Of a stretch of DNA of 38,625 nucleotides, positions 14,773-22,000 are shown in pieces. Source of the stretch: Natronococcus jeotgali DSM 18795 (GTDB taxonomy: Archaea; Halobacteriota; Halobacteria; Halobacteriales; Natrialbaceae); contig NZ_AOIA01000167.1 in assembly GCF_000337695.1 (NCBI RefSeq), positions 86,154 through 124,778 of the forward strand, written 5' to 3'. The notes beneath the pieces were generated by a model. The model worked only from the letters and a program-made list of their open reading frames with translations. It was not told where the DNA came from and searched no databases. A program made the position numbers and the translations under genes. Each line of letters begins with the position of its first letter. Within the stretch, counting starts at the first letter, position 1.

Positions 14773-16263
14773 ATGGCACAACACGCCATCTCCGCCGAAC
14801 AGGTTGAACAGTTCGAAGCCGGATTCCACGGCGATCTAGTTCGTCCTGGCGACGTTCGAAAGAGCGGAGCGCTTTCGGGCCCATCAGAACGGCGCAGCCG
14901 TTCTGAGAACGCTGTCTATGACGACGCGCGTGCGGTGTGGAACGGGATGATCGACAAGCGTCCGGGGCTAATTGCCCGGTGTCGGGGCGTCGGCGACGTC
15001 ATCAGCGCGGTGAATTTCGCGCGCGATAACGACCTGCTGGTGGCGGTTCGCGGTGGAGGCCACAACGTCGCCGGGACCGCCGTCTGCGACGACGGGCTCG
15101 TCATCGACCTCTCCGAGATGCGGGGTGTGTGGGTAGATCCTGGCGATCGGACAGCGTGGGTTCAGGCGGGTGCCACGTGGGCCGACGTCGATCACGAGAC
15201 ACAGAGCTTTGGTCTCGCAACGCCCGGCGGGGTCGTCTCGGAGACGGGCGTCGCGGGACTGACGCTTGGGGGTGGCATCGGTCACCTCCGCTGCAAGTAC
15301 GGTCTAACCTGCGACAACCTCGCCTCCGTAGATCTGGTTACGGCAGACGGTGACTTCCTGACTGCCAGCGAAGACGAACACGCGGACCTCTTCTGGGGCC
15401 TTCGCGGTGGCGGCGGGAACTTCGGGATCGTCACCGGCTTCGAGTTCGACCTCCACCCGGTCGGACCCGAGGTGGCGACTTGCGTGGTATTCTATCCGGG
15501 TGATCGGATGGCCGAGTGTCTGCGCGCGTACCGCAAGTACGTCGCGTCAGCACCTGACGAAATCAGCACGCTTACCATGTCGGGCGTGATGCCCGAGGAG
15601 GAACTCTTCCCCACGGACGCGGTGAACGACCTGAAGATCGGAATCGTGGGCTGTTACGCGGGGCCAGTCGAAAAAGGCGAACGTGCGCTCGCACTGCTGC
15701 GGAAGATCGACGAGCCGATCGCGGACTTCAGCGGACCGATGCCGTACGTGGAGTTCCAGCAACTCTTCGACGAGGACTATCCCGATGGGATGCGCTACTA
15801 CTGGAAATCGCTGTACCTCGATGACCTATCCGAGTCCGCCATCGACCGTATCGCCTACTGGTCCGATGTGGCACCCTCCCCGCTCTCGACAGTCGATATC
15901 TGGCAGATGGGTGGTGCGGTCGCCCAGGTTGACGTCGAGAACAGTGCGTTCGCGGGGCGGCATGCCCCCTTCCTGCTCGGCGTCGAAGCGAACTGGGAGC
16001 GCCCGAAGGACGACAATGCGAACGTCGAGTGGGTGCGTGACTGTCTCGACGACATGCGCCAGTTCTCGGATGGTTCTGTGTACCTGAACTTCCCGGGGTT
16101 CCTCGAAGAGGGCGACGACATGATGCGGGCCACGTTCGGACCGACATACGAGCGGTTAGTCGTCCTGAAAGACGAGTACGACCCGACGAACCTGTTCAGC
16201 CTCAACCAGAACATCGCGCCGTCCGGAAGCGCTGAGGCCGACGGAGGGGCGTGCCATGACTGA
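14773..16263 (+). CDS. FAD-binding oxidoreductase, berberine-bridge-enzyme-like
   Basis: A protein of 496 residues from ATG 14773; a longer version from 14734 is possible. Residues ~62-230 are the PP-loop FAD-binding domain with AVRGGGHNVAG (94-97 GGGH, whose His is the usual covalent flavin site), TPGGVVSETGVAGLTLGGGIG and LFWGLRGGGGNFGIVT. The C-terminal ~45 residues carry the BBE domain (YLNFPGF, then YDPTNLFSLNQNI). Family members oxidise alkaloids, sugars or other alcohols. About 17 residues at ~30-47 (KSGALSGPSERRSRSEN) interrupt the otherwise conserved N-terminus and are encoded by two stem-loop sequences. The stop overlaps the next gene by 8 bp, so the two are co-transcribed. Confidence 0.9.
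   Translation: MAQHAISAEQVEQFEAGFHGDLVRPGDVRKSGALSGPSERRSRSENAVYDDARAVWNGMIDKRPGLIARCRGVGDVISAVNFARDNDLLVAVRGGGHNVAGTAVCDDGLVIDLSEMRGVWVDPGDRTAWVQAGATWADVDHETQSFGLATPGGVVSETGVAGLTLGGGIGHLRCKYGLTCDNLASVDLVTADGDFLTASEDEHADLFWGLRGGGGNFGIVTGFEFDLHPVGPEVATCVVFYPGDRMAECLRAYRKYVASAPDEISTLTMSGVMPEEELFPTDAVNDLKIGIVGCYAGPVEKGERALALLRKIDEPIADFSGPMPYVEFQQLFDEDYPDGMRYYWKSLYLDDLSESAIDRIAYWSDVAPSPLSTVDIWQMGGAVAQVDVENSAFAGRHAPFLLGVEANWERPKDDNANVEWVRDCLDDMRQFSDGSVYLNFPGFLEEGDDMMRATFGPTYERLVVLKDEYDPTNLFSLNQNIAPSGSAEADGGACHD
14857..14906 (+). repeat. Two stem-loop sequences inserted in frame in the FAD oxidoreductase gene
   Basis: Two consecutive palindromes sit inside the coding sequence: CGAAAG...CTTTCG at 14857-14877, and TCAGAACGGC gca GCCGTTCTGA at 14884-14906 with perfect 10-bp arms. 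They encode a Ser/Arg-rich stretch where relatives, as I remember them, run directly from the GD(V/L) segment to YDDARAVWNGMI. This looks like a REP-like insertion that kept the frame. Confidence 0.6.
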
Positions 16264-16501
16264 TTGGGATGCGGAATCTCCAGCCACCGGGTGCCGGTTA
16301 TCAGCAAGCTGGGTCGTATTAATCAGTCTAACGGTGGTATCTCTGAGCCTCCTCTCGGTCGCTCCCATCCTCGGTGAGTCCGGGCAGGCTGTTACCACGG
16401 TTGGTTACGTGCTGGCTGAAGCACTCGTGCTATACGTCGGATACGGGGTACTGGCGTGGGTTGCTAACCCGGTTGCTCGTAAAATACTCGTGAGTACCTG
16501 A
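16256..16501 (+). CDS. Small membrane protein upstream of TauE/SafE
   Basis: An 81-residue protein with two predicted membrane segments, residues ~17-40 (SWVVLISLTVVSLSLLSVAP) and ~47-68 (VGYVLAEALVLYVGYGVLAW). It overlaps the preceding FAD oxidoreductase gene by 8 bp and ends 2 bp before the transporter start, so it is in the same operon. Small proteins with the LAEALxLYxGYG pattern often accompany haloarchaeal TauE/SafE genes (I think DUF7512). A helper role for the transporter is inference. Confidence 0.7.
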   Translation: MTDWDAESPATGCRLSASWVVLISLTVVSLSLLSVAPILGESGQAVTTVGYVLAEALVLYVGYGVLAWVANPVARKILVST

Positions 16502-16503
16502 CC

Positions 16504-17493
16504 GTGGAACCTTTTGGCCTCGGTATCCCAATGATCGGTCTCTTCGTCGGATTCGGCCTGCTCATCGGCATCCTCTTTGGGTTCTTCGGGATGGGAGGCT
16601 CGTTCCTCGTGACGCCAATGCTGTTGGTGATCGGATACCCGGCTCCGGTAGCTGTCGGAAGCGGACTCGCGTTCGTCTTCGGGACCAGTGTTATCGGTGC
16701 GCTCAGACACCGCGATCACGGCCAGGTCAGCTACACGCTGGCGGCGGTGATGATTCTCGGAATGACGTTCGGCATCGAGGTCGGCACCCGGATCGTGTTC
16801 CTGCTTGCGGATCTCGGCGGCGCTGACTTCGTCATCAGCGCGGTGTACGTTGGCCTTCTCGGAGTTGTCGGACTCGTTGTCTTCCGAGATGCGCGTACTG
16901 ACGGTACCGAAGTGGGAACGGGCCGAGTCGCTACGGAAGTTCAGTCCATCGCGCTCCCCCCACTGGTGTCGCTACCTGGTGGTGCGACCGTCTCGGTGTG
17001 GGTTATCCTTGTTGTTGGGTCGAGTATCGGCATCCTCTGCGGATGCCTCGGTGTCGGTGGAGGATTCCTTCTGCTCCCCGTCATGGTCTACGGGTTCGGC
17101 ATTCCCACTGCAATCGCCGCTGGAACCAGCATCTTCCAGATTTCGATTACGGGTGCGTTCGGAACGTTCGTCTACGCCCAGTCGAACGCCGTCAATATCC
17201 CTGTTGTCGCCGCGTTGCTCGTCGGGAGCGCTCTCGGTGCTCGAATCGGTGCAAGTGCGACGCGTCTCGTAAACGAATCCGACATCAAGGGATACTTCGC
17301 TGGTATGCTGCTCGCTGGGAGTGTTGCCACCGCAAGTAAGCAGGTGAGTGCGGTATACGGGATTGAGACGCTTGAGACGGCGAGTGTAGTTCTCATCTTC
17401 GTAACTGCAGTTCTGGTCAGTGCTGCGGTCGTCCACACGTCGGTCAATTCGTTCAGAAAGGATCGAGAAGATGGGTCACCACGCACCCACTAA
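16504..17493 (+). CDS. TauE/SafE (TSUP) family membrane transporter
   Basis: A protein of 329 residues from a GTG start at 16504. It has about eight hydrophobic segments in two similar halves. The first half carries GFFGMGGSFLVTPMLLVIGYP (~25-45) and the second CGCLGVGGGFLLLPVMVYGFG (~180-200), the duplicated glycine-rich TSUP signature. The family moves sulfite, sulfoacetate and other sulfur-containing anions across the cell membrane; the substrate here is unknown. It is the third gene of the operon starting with the FAD oxidoreductase. Codon use is less GC-biased than in host genes, fitting an island origin. Confidence 0.9.
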   Translation: MEPFGLGIPMIGLFVGFGLLIGILFGFFGMGGSFLVTPMLLVIGYPAPVAVGSGLAFVFGTSVIGALRHRDHGQVSYTLAAVMILGMTFGIEVGTRIVFLLADLGGADFVISAVYVGLLGVVGLVVFRDARTDGTEVGTGRVATEVQSIALPPLVSLPGGATVSVWVILVVGSSIGILCGCLGVGGGFLLLPVMVYGFGIPTAIAAGTSIFQISITGAFGTFVYAQSNAVNIPVVAALLVGSALGARIGASATRLVNESDIKGYFAGMLLAGSVATASKQVSAVYGIETLETASVVLIFVTAVLVSAAVVHTSVNSFRKDREDGSPRTH

Positions 17494-17793
17494 CTACGGG
17501 CATAGCTTCGACTGATACTACTTTGGAGTCCGAACGGTAGACTACCCGCCGGTCCGCCGTAACTTCTGCAGCAATATTGTTGGTTTCCACCGAAATTATA
17601 CAAACCGCTGTCCCGCAGTAACAACTAACACGACACGCGTCGTAACCAGCCATTGGCGCCGGCTTCGATGACTCGGTACTGAAGGAGATTCTGTCGTGCT
17701 GGGCGCAACGACTAGAGGGACCTATGGTAACCACAGTAGCGATCAACACGGAAGCAGTACAACGCCGTTGCAGCGCCAAGAACAGGGGGCGAG
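17494..17793. other. Intergenic stretch between transporter and monooxygenase-like gene
   Basis: 300 bp with mixed composition and no supported gene. An A/T-rich segment (AAATTATAC near 17595) could be a TATA box, but it is ~200 bp from the next start. A purine-rich AGGGGGCGAG directly before ATG 17794 is a plausible ribosome binding site. Confidence 0.4.
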
Positions 17794-18183
17794 ATGTCTG
17801 ACTCCATCGTGTATATCGACCGATCCGTAGTGCGCGACGGGAAGTTGGAAGAACTCAAACCGGCGATGGCGGAGTTAGTGGACTTCGTCGAGGCCAACGA
17901 GCCGGATATACTGGCGTACGACGTCTACTTCAGCGCCCGCGGCGACCGGATGACCGTGATGCATATGCACGCCGATCAGGACTCGTTGGAGTTCCACATG
18001 GAGGTTCCAGGCCCGAAATTTCCCTCGATTGGCGAGTTCATTGAGCGCGAATCCATCGACGTGTATGGCCATCTGAGTGAGCCCCTCATCCAGCGGCTGA
18101 GGGACAAAGCCTCGGAGTTGGGAAGTGGACGGGTGTCGATCCACGAACTTCACCGAGGCGTCGGTCGCGTTCCGGACAACTAA
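17794..18183 (+). CDS. Antibiotic biosynthesis monooxygenase (ABM)-like protein
   Basis: A protein of 129 residues. The opening VYIDRSVVRDGKLEELKPAM and the following VDFVEANEPDILAYDVYF resemble the first half of a ferredoxin-like dimeric alpha/beta barrel of the ABM superfamily. The 'Hxxxxxx' region MTVMHMHADQDSLEFHME continues the pattern. Such proteins act as cofactor-free oxygenases on quinols or as heme-binding proteins. The assignment is from pattern and length only. A Shine-Dalgarno-like AGGGGG precedes the ATG by ~5 nt. Confidence 0.65.
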   Translation: MSDSIVYIDRSVVRDGKLEELKPAMAELVDFVEANEPDILAYDVYFSARGDRMTVMHMHADQDSLEFHMEVPGPKFPSIGEFIERESIDVYGHLSEPLIQRLRDKASELGSGRVSIHELHRGVGRVPDN

Positions 18184-18404
18184 GACGAAGTGAGGGTCGG
18201 ACGGTCGGCGAGGGACGGTCGGGGTGCGCGATCGGCGAGATCAGTTCGGACCTCACGAGCCATTTTCGCGTGAACGCTCATCAGAACGACTACGTTGAGA
18301 TGGCCAATTTTGGCCGCCTGACGCCTGAACGGGCAATTCGTTCGAAAGTCGAATAGGGGAGTAAGTGCCACCGAGACCCGCGTCCAGCGGGCAAAAGCGT
18401 GTCG

Positions 18405-19511
18405 TCACGGTTTCGCTTCGAGCACGAGGTTGAACGGTGTCTCGGTCGCCCGGCGGACGCTCGTGAATCCGCCCGCAGTGATCACCTCCCGGAGACGCGC
18501 TTCGCCAGCCTGTGCTCCCAAAACGGGGTCACCACCCTGGTCAAGCGAGTTCGGGACACAGGCCAGCGTCGAGGCGCAGTAGAATGCCCTGCCGATCGGA
18601 TTCAGGTTGTCCTCGACCCGATCAGTGGCGAATGGCTCGACCAACATCCACGTCCCGTCGTCGGCAAGCGTCTCTCGGACGTGTGACGCCACGCCGACCG
18701 GATCACCCATGTCGTGATACGCGTCGAACATCATCACGAGATCGTAGTCGGCCCCGTTGAACTCCTTCGCGGTCGCTACCTCGAAGCTAATACGGTCTGC
18801 GATGCCAGCTTTTTCGGCTCTCTCGCGGGCCACTACGATCGAGTGATCGTGGTAATCGATGGCGACGAACTCCGAATCGGGGTAGGCCTCAGCCACGGTG
18901 ATCGTCGACGCACCGTGACCACAGCCCACGTCGGCCACGCGCGCGCCCTCCCTGAGTCTCGCGTCTATTCCGTCAAGTGCGGGGATCCACTCGTCTACCA
19001 GATACGTCTCGTACCCGGGCCGGTAGAAGCGCTCAGTGCCGTGGCACACGTCTTCGTCTTGCTCATGCCAGCCCACGCCCTCGCCGGTTCGGAAGTCGGC
19101 TTCGATCTCCGAGAGGCTCCGCTGATACCCCAGTAACCCTTGGAACCCGCCAGCGAGGAAGGCGGGGCTGTCTTCGTCGGCCAGCAGCGCCGCCTGTTCG
19201 GGTGTGAGGCGATAGCGACCCGTCTCGGCATCGTAGGTGACGTAACCGCCAGCCGCTCCCGCAGCAAGCCACTCGTTGACGTATGGTACCACTGTGTCGG
19301 TCAGTTTGGCTAACTCGTCGGGCGTGAGCGGCCCGCTGTCGGCCAGCGCTTCGTAGAGGCCGAGCCTGTCGCCGATGACGATTAGCGGTGCGTAATAGGC
19401 CGCCCCGAGTTCGTTGACGGCCATTCCGACCAGTTCGTCCAATTTGTCTTCGTCAACCGATTCGTCAGCGGTAGTCGGTAGTGCCATATCTGGACTGTGG
19501 GCAGCAGCCAT
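18405..19511 (-). CDS. SAM-dependent methyltransferase with N-terminal winged helix (Rv2258c-like)
   Basis: A protein of 368 residues from ATG 19511; a later ATG at 19487 or a GTG at 19526 is possible. Residues ~25-110 form a winged-helix-like dimerisation domain (LGAAYYAPLIVIGDRLGLYEAL). The Rossmann methyltransferase follows, with motif I VADVGCGHGASTITVA at ~195-210, EFVAIDYHDHSIVVAR and LVMMFDAYHDMGDP. The layout matches O- or small-molecule methyltransferases such as Rv2258c. It is divergent from FilR1-type gene 2 (127 bp between starts), its likely regulator. The substrate is unknown. Confidence 0.87.
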   Translation of the reverse strand: MAAAHSPDMALPTTADESVDEDKLDELVGMAVNELGAAYYAPLIVIGDRLGLYEALADSGPLTPDELAKLTDTVVPYVNEWLAAGAAGGYVTYDAETGRYRLTPEQAALLADEDSPAFLAGGFQGLLGYQRSLSEIEADFRTGEGVGWHEQDEDVCHGTERFYRPGYETYLVDEWIPALDGIDARLREGARVADVGCGHGASTITVAEAYPDSEFVAIDYHDHSIVVARERAEKAGIADRISFEVATAKEFNGADYDLVMMFDAYHDMGDPVGVASHVRETLADDGTWMLVEPFATDRVEDNLNPIGRAFYCASTLACVPNSLDQGGDPVLGAQAGEARLREVITAGGFTSVRRATETPFNLVLEAKP

Positions 19512-19586
19512 ATTGGCCTCATTCACGGGGATTCTGTTTCACGGATTGAACCGCGTTTCAGCACGTGAGAGGGGGTTTCGCGTCGT

Positions 19587-19638
19587 GTACGGGATAGAAC
19601 TACTACCTGTGACAACCTATGTCAAGATAGTGGATGAC
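19587..19638 (+). promoter_or_regulatory. Conserved promoter block of FilR1-type gene 2
   Basis: The 52 nt before ATG 19639 begin GTACGGGATAGA and keep TACTA, GTG, CCTATGTC and AGA in the same positions as the block at 14624-14675, with 12 differences and no gaps. Conservation of non-coding sequence at this level suggests a shared operator or a recent duplication. Confidence 0.6.
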
Positions 19639-20535
19639 ATGGACTCACCTGAAAATGACAGACTCGCGTTCAATCCACCGGCATCGCCGATCGTGGAGGC
19701 CGTCATGCAAAACGCGCGGAACCAGCAATATCTCGGCAAGCGTCTCAACGCGGCAGGTACCCGCGCCGACCCGGACCATCTCGGCGACATCGTCCGGCAT
19801 GGTCCGGTTCTCGAAGCGCTCCGAGCGAAGCCACTGGATCGCCGCGAAATCGAAGAACACCTCGACGTCTCGCGGGCGACGAGCCACCGCTTGACGAAGT
19901 GGCTCGACGAACAGGGGTTCGTCGAGAAGGTTGATAGTCGACTCCAGTTGACGGGCCGTGGCGAGGCAGTTACTGACGAAGTACTCCGGTTCGAGGCGAA
20001 CGTAAGCACCGTCCACCGGATGGGGCCGCTGTTGGACACGATCTGTCCGCATCATGCGGAGTTCGCTATCGAACCGCTGATCGATTCAACCGTGACGGTC
20101 GCTGAACCAACCGTTCCGGACCGGCCCGCCGAGCGATTCATCTCGCTCGTTAGCGAATCGGAGACGTTCCGGGGATTCAATACGACACATCTGGCGCCAC
20201 TGATGATCAGTGAGTTCTATCAGCGAGTGTTCGACGGTACCGAGGCCGAACTGATTTACACGCCACACATCGCCGAGAAACTATGTGAAACGTATCCGCT
20301 CCGTGTGACCGAGGCGATCGATCGCGGCCAGTTGACCCTCCGAACCCGCGAGAAACTCCCCTACGGACTCGCAATTTTCGACGAACGTGTCGGGCTCGGA
20401 GGATACGACGATGACACAGGGCTGATGCAGGTGTTCGTCGATACGGACTCGCCCATGGCCCGCGAGTGGGCTGAACGGGTCTACGCGTCGATCAAAGCGG
20501 ATTCTACGCCACTCGACAGTCAGATGGAGCAGTGA
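19639..20535 (+). CDS. FilR1-type winged-helix transcriptional regulator, paralogue 2
   Basis: A protein of 298 residues from ATG 19639; longer in-frame starts would run through the promoter and the divergent methyltransferase gene. It has the same domains as the protein at 13712-14623: winged helix with HGPVLEALRAKPLDRREIEE and DVSRATSHRLTKWLDEQGF, then the FilR1-like ligand domain with SETFRGFNTTHLAPL, HIAEKLCETYPLRV and VFVDTDSPMAREWAERVY. Whole blocks are identical between the two, so they are close paralogues. It probably controls the divergent methyltransferase gene and perhaps itself. Confidence 0.88.
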   Translation: MDSPENDRLAFNPPASPIVEAVMQNARNQQYLGKRLNAAGTRADPDHLGDIVRHGPVLEALRAKPLDRREIEEHLDVSRATSHRLTKWLDEQGFVEKVDSRLQLTGRGEAVTDEVLRFEANVSTVHRMGPLLDTICPHHAEFAIEPLIDSTVTVAEPTVPDRPAERFISLVSESETFRGFNTTHLAPLMISEFYQRVFDGTEAELIYTPHIAEKLCETYPLRVTEAIDRGQLTLRTREKLPYGLAIFDERVGLGGYDDDTGLMQVFVDTDSPMAREWAERVYASIKADSTPLDSQMEQ

Positions 20536-20770
20536 GATCTATCTCGCAAGGGAAGACAGAAAGTAATACAATCTCTTAAACGAGCCATCTCAAACCCTCG
20601 AATTCGGCAGCCTCACGCCGCAAATCTCGAGCAGTTCGACAGTCGAGCTGGAGTCTGTAGCACCCATACATGTGCAGTACAATAATCGCCCATCGGTGTC
20701 CTCTATTCTGTCAGCTATCGCTACTCGGACTGTCAGTGGTCTTGGTACGGCTCTCACAAAATCAACAGAC

Positions 20771-20788
20771 AATCCCGGCCTAAGCTCT
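20771..20788 (+). repeat. attR of the tRNA-Thr island
   Basis: AATCCCGGCCTAAGCTCT matches 17 of 18 bases of the tRNA-Thr copy 2 3' end at 13306-13323, in the same orientation. Similarity stops at both edges. It sits at the point where composition changes back to host-like. Confidence 0.75.
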
Positions 20789-20896
20789 CCCCGTTTTTCG
20801 AACTCGAGAGCAGCAGCTCCGATCACGGTCGACCGCGAGCGACACCCCTCAACCCGAACGCTCGAGTCTCCTCCCAGCGCTCGAGAACCGGCACCC

Positions 20897-20906
20897 TCGT
20901 ATATGT
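20897..20906 (+). promoter_or_regulatory. TATA box of the UspA gene
   Basis: CGTATATGTG is centred ~28 bp before the ATG at 20930, the expected distance for a leaderless haloarchaeal transcript. Confidence 0.5.
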
Positions 20907-20929
20907 GCCGAGGGGTCGAATTCGCTACT

Positions 20930-21346
20930 ATGAACGTCCTCGTTCCCCTCGACGACTCCGAGCCGGCGCTGGCGGCCCTCGAGCACGCCCTCGAGACGTT
21001 TCCGGAGGCCGAGATGACGGTGTTGCACGTCGTGAACCCGTCGGTCTCCGCGTACCAGACCGAGGCGCCGTACAACTTTCCGCGAGCGGTCGAGCTCGAG
21101 GAGGAGAAGGCGGAGTCGCTGTTCGAGACGGCTCAGGAGCTCGCGGCGGATCACGAGGGGGGGCTCGAGACCGCGACGATGGTCGGCTCCCCGCCCCGCG
21201 GGATCGTCGAGTTCGCGAACGAGCACGACGTCGATCAGATCGTGCTCGGGAGCCACGGACGGTCCGGCGTCTCCCGGGTCCTGCTGGGAAGCGTGGCGGA
21301 ACAGGTCGTTCGCCGCGCGCGGGTTCCGGTGACGGTCGTTCGGTGA
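20930..21346 (+). CDS. Universal stress protein UspA family
   Basis: A 138-residue single UspA domain. It begins MNVLVPLDDSEPALAALEHAL, with the strand and Asp typical of the nucleotide-binding pocket, and ends IVLGSHGRSGVSRVLLGSVAEQVVRRARVPVTVV, which contains the ATP-binding G-2x-G-9x-G-S pattern. The length is normal. It is cytoplasmic, probably an ATP-binding stress-response protein. ATG 20930 was chosen because the longer frame crosses the island boundary. Confidence 0.93.
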   Translation: MNVLVPLDDSEPALAALEHALETFPEAEMTVLHVVNPSVSAYQTEAPYNFPRAVELEEEKAESLFETAQELAADHEGGLETATMVGSPPRGIVEFANEHDVDQIVLGSHGRSGVSRVLLGSVAEQVVRRARVPVTVVR

Positions 21347-21444
21347 TCCGGGAGCGCGGGCCGATCGAAGTATGGGTATCGCCGGTTCCCGCGAGCTGGG
21401 AATCGGGTAGCAGTTCAGTACCGACGAGGCCCCAGTCCCGATCG

Positions 21445-21564
21445 ATGGAAACGAACGAACTCCTCGACGGGGAAGCGCTGACCGGAAAACACGCGGCGAT
21501 CGTGTTCGCCCTCTGGCTCGGGTTCGTGGTCGTCGGCGCCCTTCTCCTTACGTTCGTGGTGTGA
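21445..21564 (+). CDS. Single-pass membrane microprotein
   Basis: A 39-residue frame from ATG 21445: an acidic N-terminus (METNELLDGEALTGKH) followed by one hydrophobic helix (AAIVFALWLGFVVVGALLLTF). The length is unusual, but composition and codon use are coding-like and the stop is clean. The function is unknown. It may be transcribed separately from the upstream uspA, since the gap is ~100 bp. Confidence 0.6.
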   Translation: METNELLDGEALTGKHAAIVFALWLGFVVVGALLLTFVV

Positions 21565-21636
21565 GCGCGTCGAACACGAGATCGTTTCGGCGGGTACCGC
21601 CTCCGAGCGGGCCGACTGCGGGAGACCGCTCCGAAC

Positions 21637-21951
21637 TCACTTCTCGCCGGCGAACCGTCGGAACGCGACGTAGAGGGCGGCGACCAGAACGAGCAGGACC
21701 GTCAGACTCCGCGCCGTCCTCGCGAGGGCGCCCGTTCCGGACGTCTCGGGCTCGGTTTCGGTCGACTCCTCGCCGCCCGTTTCGCCCTCGAGGACGGCGT
21801 CCGATTCCGCGATCGGTGCCTCGAGGGCGCCCTCGGTGCCCTCGAGGATCGGCTCCCGCAGCGGCGTCGCCATGGCGGCCCGGACCGCCTCGCGGACGAG
21901 TAGCTGTACGAGTTCGTGCTCCAGATCGAGTTCCTCCGTCGCGGGTTTCAT
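21637..21951 (-). CDS. C-tail-anchored haloarchaeal protein, uncharacterised
   Basis: A protein of 104 residues. The N-terminal ~35 residues are helical (LDLEHELVQLLVREAVRAAM), the middle is a disordered Glu/Thr/Gly-rich linker, and the C-terminus has one membrane helix (SLTVLLVLVAALYVAF) followed by RRFAGEK. The topology suggests a tail-anchored cytoplasmic domain. The family is not recognised. It is encoded downstream of the amidase on the other side of a 50-bp gap, but on the same strand as the amidase only by chance of order. Confidence 0.65.
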   Translation of the reverse strand: MKPATEELDLEHELVQLLVREAVRAAMATPLREPILEGTEGALEAPIAESDAVLEGETGGEESTETEPETSGTGALARTARSLTVLLVLVAALYVAFRRFAGEK

Positions 21952-22000
21952 TGCGACGGACGGTTCGACGGACAGTCGGATAACTGTTGTCGGTGCCGTC

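Larger units (their letters stand above)
13306..20788. mobile_element. Decayed integrative island in tRNA-Thr(GGT)
   Basis: A 7.5-kb insertion bounded by 18-bp direct repeats (one mismatch), one of them the 3' end of tRNA-Thr. An integrase N-terminal fragment lies 72 bp inside attL. The cargo is two FilR1-type regulators, an FAD-linked oxidoreductase, a small membrane protein, a TauE/SafE transporter, a monooxygenase-like protein and a SAM methyltransferase. Base composition is less GC-rich and codon use less biased than in the flanking genes, especially in 16250-18200. No replication or conjugation genes remain, so it is probably immobile now. Confidence 0.75.
20536..20929. other. Island right end and uspA upstream region
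   Basis: About 390 bp without a supported gene. The left part has island-like, A/T-richer composition; attR lies at 20771-20788. To the right of attR the sequence returns to GC-rich host character, with the UspA promoter at its end. Confidence 0.5.

Noticed and set aside
13306-20788. Island as a defence island or provirus
   Set aside because: I see no nuclease, helicase, restriction, toxin-antitoxin, capsid or packaging genes. The cargo is metabolic and regulatory.
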